This document shows, piece by piece, positions 23,936 through 26,161 of a stretch of 26,161 nucleotides of DNA. A program made the translations under genes and the position numbers. The notes under the pieces are model-generated. The model saw only the letters and a program-made list of their open reading frames with translations, had not been told where the DNA came from and made no database searches. The stretch lies in NCBI GenBank assembly GCA_964622685.1, contig CAZUUU010000031.1, positions 1-26,161 of the forward strand, read 5' to 3'. The stretch comes from Methylibium sp964622685. GTDB lineage: Bacteria > Pseudomonadota > Gammaproteobacteria > Burkholderiales > Burkholderiaceae_C. Positions within the stretch are counted from its first letter, which is position 1, and the number at the start of each line of letters is the position of its first letter.

Positions 23936-25352
23936 TCAGCATATTGGTGCCGCCCGGGTGTCCCATCGGCTCGCCGACGGTGATCGCATAGGTGTCGCCG
24001 GGCTTGAGCACGCCCTGCTCGATCAGCAGCGCCTCGGCCTTGGCCAGCGCCTCGTCGCGGTCGGTGTACGACGGCATCAGCAGCGGCCGCACGTTGCGGT
24101 ACAGCGTCATGCGCCGCTGGCTGGCCGGCTGCGAGGTCAGGCCGTAGATCGGCACGTGGATCTTGTGGCGGCTCATCCACAGCGCCGTCGAACCCGACTC
24201 GGTCAACGCGACGATGGCCTTGCAGCCCAGGTGGTGGGCCGTGAACAGCGCGCCCATCGCGATGCTCTGGTCGATGCGGCCGAAGCGGCGATTCGTGAAG
24301 TCGGCGTCGAGCGACACGTCCTCGGCGGCCTCGGCGGCCTCGGCGATCGCGGCCATCTGCTCGATGGTCTCGACCGGGTACTTGCCGGCGGCCGTCTCGG
24401 CGCTCAGCATCACGGCGTCGGTGCCGTCGAGCACGGCATTGGCGACGTCGCTGACCTCGGCCCGCGTCGGCACCGGGTTGACGATCATCGACTCCATCAT
24501 CTGGGTCGCGGTGATGACCACCTTGTCGAGCTCGCGCGCGAGCTTGATCATCTTCTTCTGCAGCGCCGGCACCGCGGCATTGCCGACCTCGACCGCGAGG
24601 TCACCGCGCGCGACCATGATGCCGTCGCTGGCCTTGAGGATCTGGTCGAGCACGGGAATGGCCTCGCTGCGCTCGATCTTCGCGATGAGCGCCGGCTTGT
24701 GACGGAAGGGCTCGCCGGCCACGTTGGCCAGCTGGCGCGCCATCTCCATGTCGGTCGCGTTCTTCGGGAAGCTGACCGCCAGGTACTCGCACTGGAAGGC
24801 CATCGCGGTCTTGATGTCCTCCATGTCCTTGGCGGTCAGCGCCGGCGCGGTGAGTCCGCCGCCCTGCTTGTTGATGCCCTTGTTGTTGGACAGCTCGCCG
24901 CCGACCTTGACGGTGGTGTGCACGGCCTCGCCGGCCACCTTGTCGACCGTCAGCACGATCAGGCCGTCGTTGAGCAGCAGGGTGTCGCCGGGCTTCACGT
25001 CGCGCGGCAGCGACTTGTAGTCCAGGCCGACCGCGCGCACGTCGCCGGGCTCGGTGCGCGCCGCGTCCAGCACGAAGGCCGCCCCCGTCTCGAGCATCAC
25101 CTTGCCGTCGGCGAACTTGCCGACGCGGATCTTCGGGCCTTGCAGGTCGGCCATGATCGCGACCGCCTTGCCGACCCGCGCCGCGACCTCGCGCACCTGC
25201 GCCGCGCGGTCGATGTGGTCCTGCGCCTTGCCGTGCGAGAAGTTGAGCCGCACCACATCGACGCCGGCGCGGATCATGCGTTCCAGCACCTCCGGCGTCG
25301 ACGACGCGGGGCCGAGGGTGGCGACGATCTTGGTGGCGCGCTGCATGCTCAT
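23916..25352 (-). CDS. pyk: Pyruvate kinase
   Basis: Converts phosphoenolpyruvate and ADP to pyruvate and ATP. The 478-residue protein has the N-terminal TKIVATLGPAS (7-17), the substrate residues R35, N37, S39 and H40 in RLNFSHG, a B domain at about 72-170, and the catalytic IAKIERSE block (223-230; K225, E227) with ARGDLAVEVG (248-257, D251). TQMMESMI (about 285) and the C-terminal allosteric domain are complete. The ATG at 25350-25352 has GAGG 6 bases upstream; a second ATG two codons later is an alternative. It follows pgk after 80 bp. The last codons and stop lie within a long hairpin. Confidence 0.95.
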   Translation of the reverse strand: MSMQRATKIVATLGPASSTPEVLERMIRAGVDVVRLNFSHGKAQDHIDRAAQVREVAARVGKAVAIMADLQGPKIRVGKFADGKVMLETGAAFVLDAARTEPGDVRAVGLDYKSLPRDVKPGDTLLLNDGLIVLTVDKVAGEAVHTTVKVGGELSNNKGINKQGGGLTAPALTAKDMEDIKTAMAFQCEYLAVSFPKNATDMEMARQLANVAGEPFRHKPALIAKIERSEAIPVLDQILKASDGIMVARGDLAVEVGNAAVPALQKKMIKLARELDKVVITATQMMESMIVNPVPTRAEVSDVANAVLDGTDAVMLSAETAAGKYPVETIEQMAAIAEAAEAAEDVSLDADFTNRRFGRIDQSIAMGALFTAHHLGCKAIVALTESGSTALWMSRHKIHVPIYGLTSQPASQRRMTLYRNVRPLLMPSYTDRDEALAKAEALLIEQGVLKPGDTYAITVGEPMGHPGGTNMLKVCRVG

Positions 25353-25402
25353 GGGAGGCCTCGGGTCGGCAACGACGGGCGCCGCGGCGCCAGAAAGGAC
25401 GA

Positions 25403-25418
25403 GGGCGCCATGGCGCCC
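25403..25418 (-). terminator. Palindromic hairpin between pgk and pyk
   Basis: GGGCGCCATGGCGCCC is a perfect 16-base palindrome, 14 bases after the pgk stop, followed on the minus strand by TCGTCCTTTCT, a poor T-run. It could act as a weak terminator or RNA-stabilising structure. A second palindrome (GGCGCCGCGGCGCC, 25378-25391) follows. Confidence 0.36.
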
Positions 25419-25432
25419 CCGGGAAGTATCGG

Positions 25433-26161
25433 TCAGGCCTCGGCCCGCTTCTGCAGGATCTCGAAGGCCGGCAGGGTCTTGCCTTCCAGCACCTCGAGGA
25501 AGGCGCCGCCGCCGGTGGAGATGTACTCGATGTCCTTCTCGATGCCGTACTTGGCGATCGCCGCCAGCGTGTCGCCGCCGCCGGCGATGCTGAAGGCCGG
25601 CGAATGCGCGATGGCCGCGGCCAGCGTGCGGGTGCCGCCGGCGAACTGGTCGTACTCGAACACGCCCATCGGGCCGTTCCAGACGACGGTCCCGGCGCGC
25701 GCGATGATGCCGGCCAGCTCGGCGGCGGTGCGCGGCCCGATGTCGAGGATCAGGTCGTCCGCCTGCACCTCGGTGGCCGCGACCTTGTTGGCGCGCGCCA
25801 TCGCCGAGAACTCGTTGGCAACCACGACGTCGGTCGGGATCGGCACCGCGGCGCCGCGCGCCTGCATCATGTCGATGATCGCGCGCGCCTCGTTGACCAG
25901 GTCGGGCTCGGCCAGCGACTTGCCGATCGGCAGGCCGGTCGCCAGCATGAAGGTGTTGGCGATGCCGCCACCGACGATCAGCTGGTCGACCTTGGAGGCC
26001 AGCGACTTCAGGATCGACAGCTTGGTGCTGACCTTGGAGCCCGCGACGATGGCGACCAGCGGGCGCTTGGGGTTGGTGAGCGCCTTGGTGATCGCGTCGA
26101 TCTCGGCCGCCAGCAGCGGGCCGGCGCAGGCGAGCTTGGCGAACTGCGCGATGCCGTAGGT
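25433..26161 (-). CDS. pgk: Phosphoglycerate kinase (C-terminal 242 residues, start beyond window)
   Basis: Transfers phosphate from 1,3-bisphosphoglycerate to ADP in glycolysis. The visible part runs from TYGIAQFAK (end of the N-domain) through the nucleotide-binding C-domain: VAGSKVSTKLSILKSL, VDQLIVGGGIANTF, WNGPMGVFE, and the closing GGGDT and STGGGAFLEVLEGKTLP. All are invariant PGK blocks. About 150 residues of N-domain should lie past base 26161, and the frame is open to the edge. It is the first visible gene of a pgk-pyk-fba glycolytic cluster on the minus strand, with pyk starting 80 bases after its stop. Confidence 0.95.
   Translation of the reverse strand, partial: TYGIAQFAKLACAGPLLAAEIDAITKALTNPKRPLVAIVAGSKVSTKLSILKSLASKVDQLIVGGGIANTFMLATGLPIGKSLAEPDLVNEARAIIDMMQARGAAVPIPTDVVVANEFSAMARANKVAATEVQADDLILDIGPRTAAELAGIIARAGTVVWNGPMGVFEYDQFAGGTRTLAAAIAHSPAFSIAGGGDTLAAIAKYGIEKDIEYISTGGGAFLEVLEGKTLPAFEILQKRAEA

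Noticed and set aside
23886..26159. Plus-strand open frame of 757 codons opposite pyk and pgk
   Set aside because: Same GC-bias effect; the minus strand carries all invariant motifs.

Overview
The window is a high-GC, densely packed stretch of bacterial core chromosome. Gene content and order (dacA-dat-DUF493-lipB-lipA; hemJ divergent from hemB; tsaB-rimI-UDG; pgk-pyk-fba-purC and purE-purK-sua5) point to a betaproteobacterium of the order Burkholderiales, probably near the Rubrivivax/Leptothrix/Methylibium group. That placement is inferred from gene order and protein character, not from a search. I see no tRNA, rRNA, CRISPR array, insertion sequence, phage gene or defence cassette. No stretch over 300 bases lacks a gene; the longest gap is the 248 bp between hemJ and hemB.

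Layout. 1-5932 (minus): a compact run read from hemJ towards lipA: HemJ, VanZ-like membrane protein, thioredoxin-like [2Fe-2S] ferredoxin, alpha/beta hydrolase, PBP5-type carboxypeptidase DacA, a D-amino-acid-aminotransferase-like enzyme, a DUF493 protein, LipB and LipA (cut by the window edge). 5933-6180: the hemJ/hemB divergent region, holding a strong minus-strand intrinsic terminator with no minus-strand gene ahead of it, which suggests a small RNA. 6181-8303 (plus): hemB and a CorA-family transporter. 8318-13779 (minus): a triple-PAS GGDEF-EAL protein, a family-4-like uracil-DNA glycosylase, RimI, TsaB and an EamA exporter. 13832-15561 (plus): DacB (PBP4-type) and a SemiSWEET. 15558-19438 (minus): a lipoprotein with a degenerate SGNH fold, Sua5/TsaC, PurK and PurE. 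19515-20465 (plus): a CnoX-like thioredoxin-TPR protein. 20497-26161 (minus): an unknown TPR-like protein, PurC, class II aldolase, pyruvate kinase and the C-terminal two thirds of phosphoglycerate kinase.

Functional themes are lipoate synthesis (LipA, LipB), heme synthesis (HemB, HemJ), peptidoglycan trimming (DacA, DacB, perhaps D-glutamate supply by the aminotransferase), t6A tRNA modification (TsaB, Sua5), purine synthesis (PurC, PurE, PurK) and lower glycolysis (Fba, Pgk, Pyk). Many neighbours overlap by ATGA, TTGA or TGATG junctions, so transcription and translation are probably coupled.

Nothing here is clearly a new multi-gene system. The best leads are the candidate small RNA at about 5973-6067, whose hairpin loop carries an anti-Shine-Dalgarno sequence; the SGNH-like lipoprotein whose nucleophile position reads Glu; the unknown TPR-like gene and the cnoX-like gene lying between purC and purE; and long hairpins at the pyk 3' end and between fba and purC.
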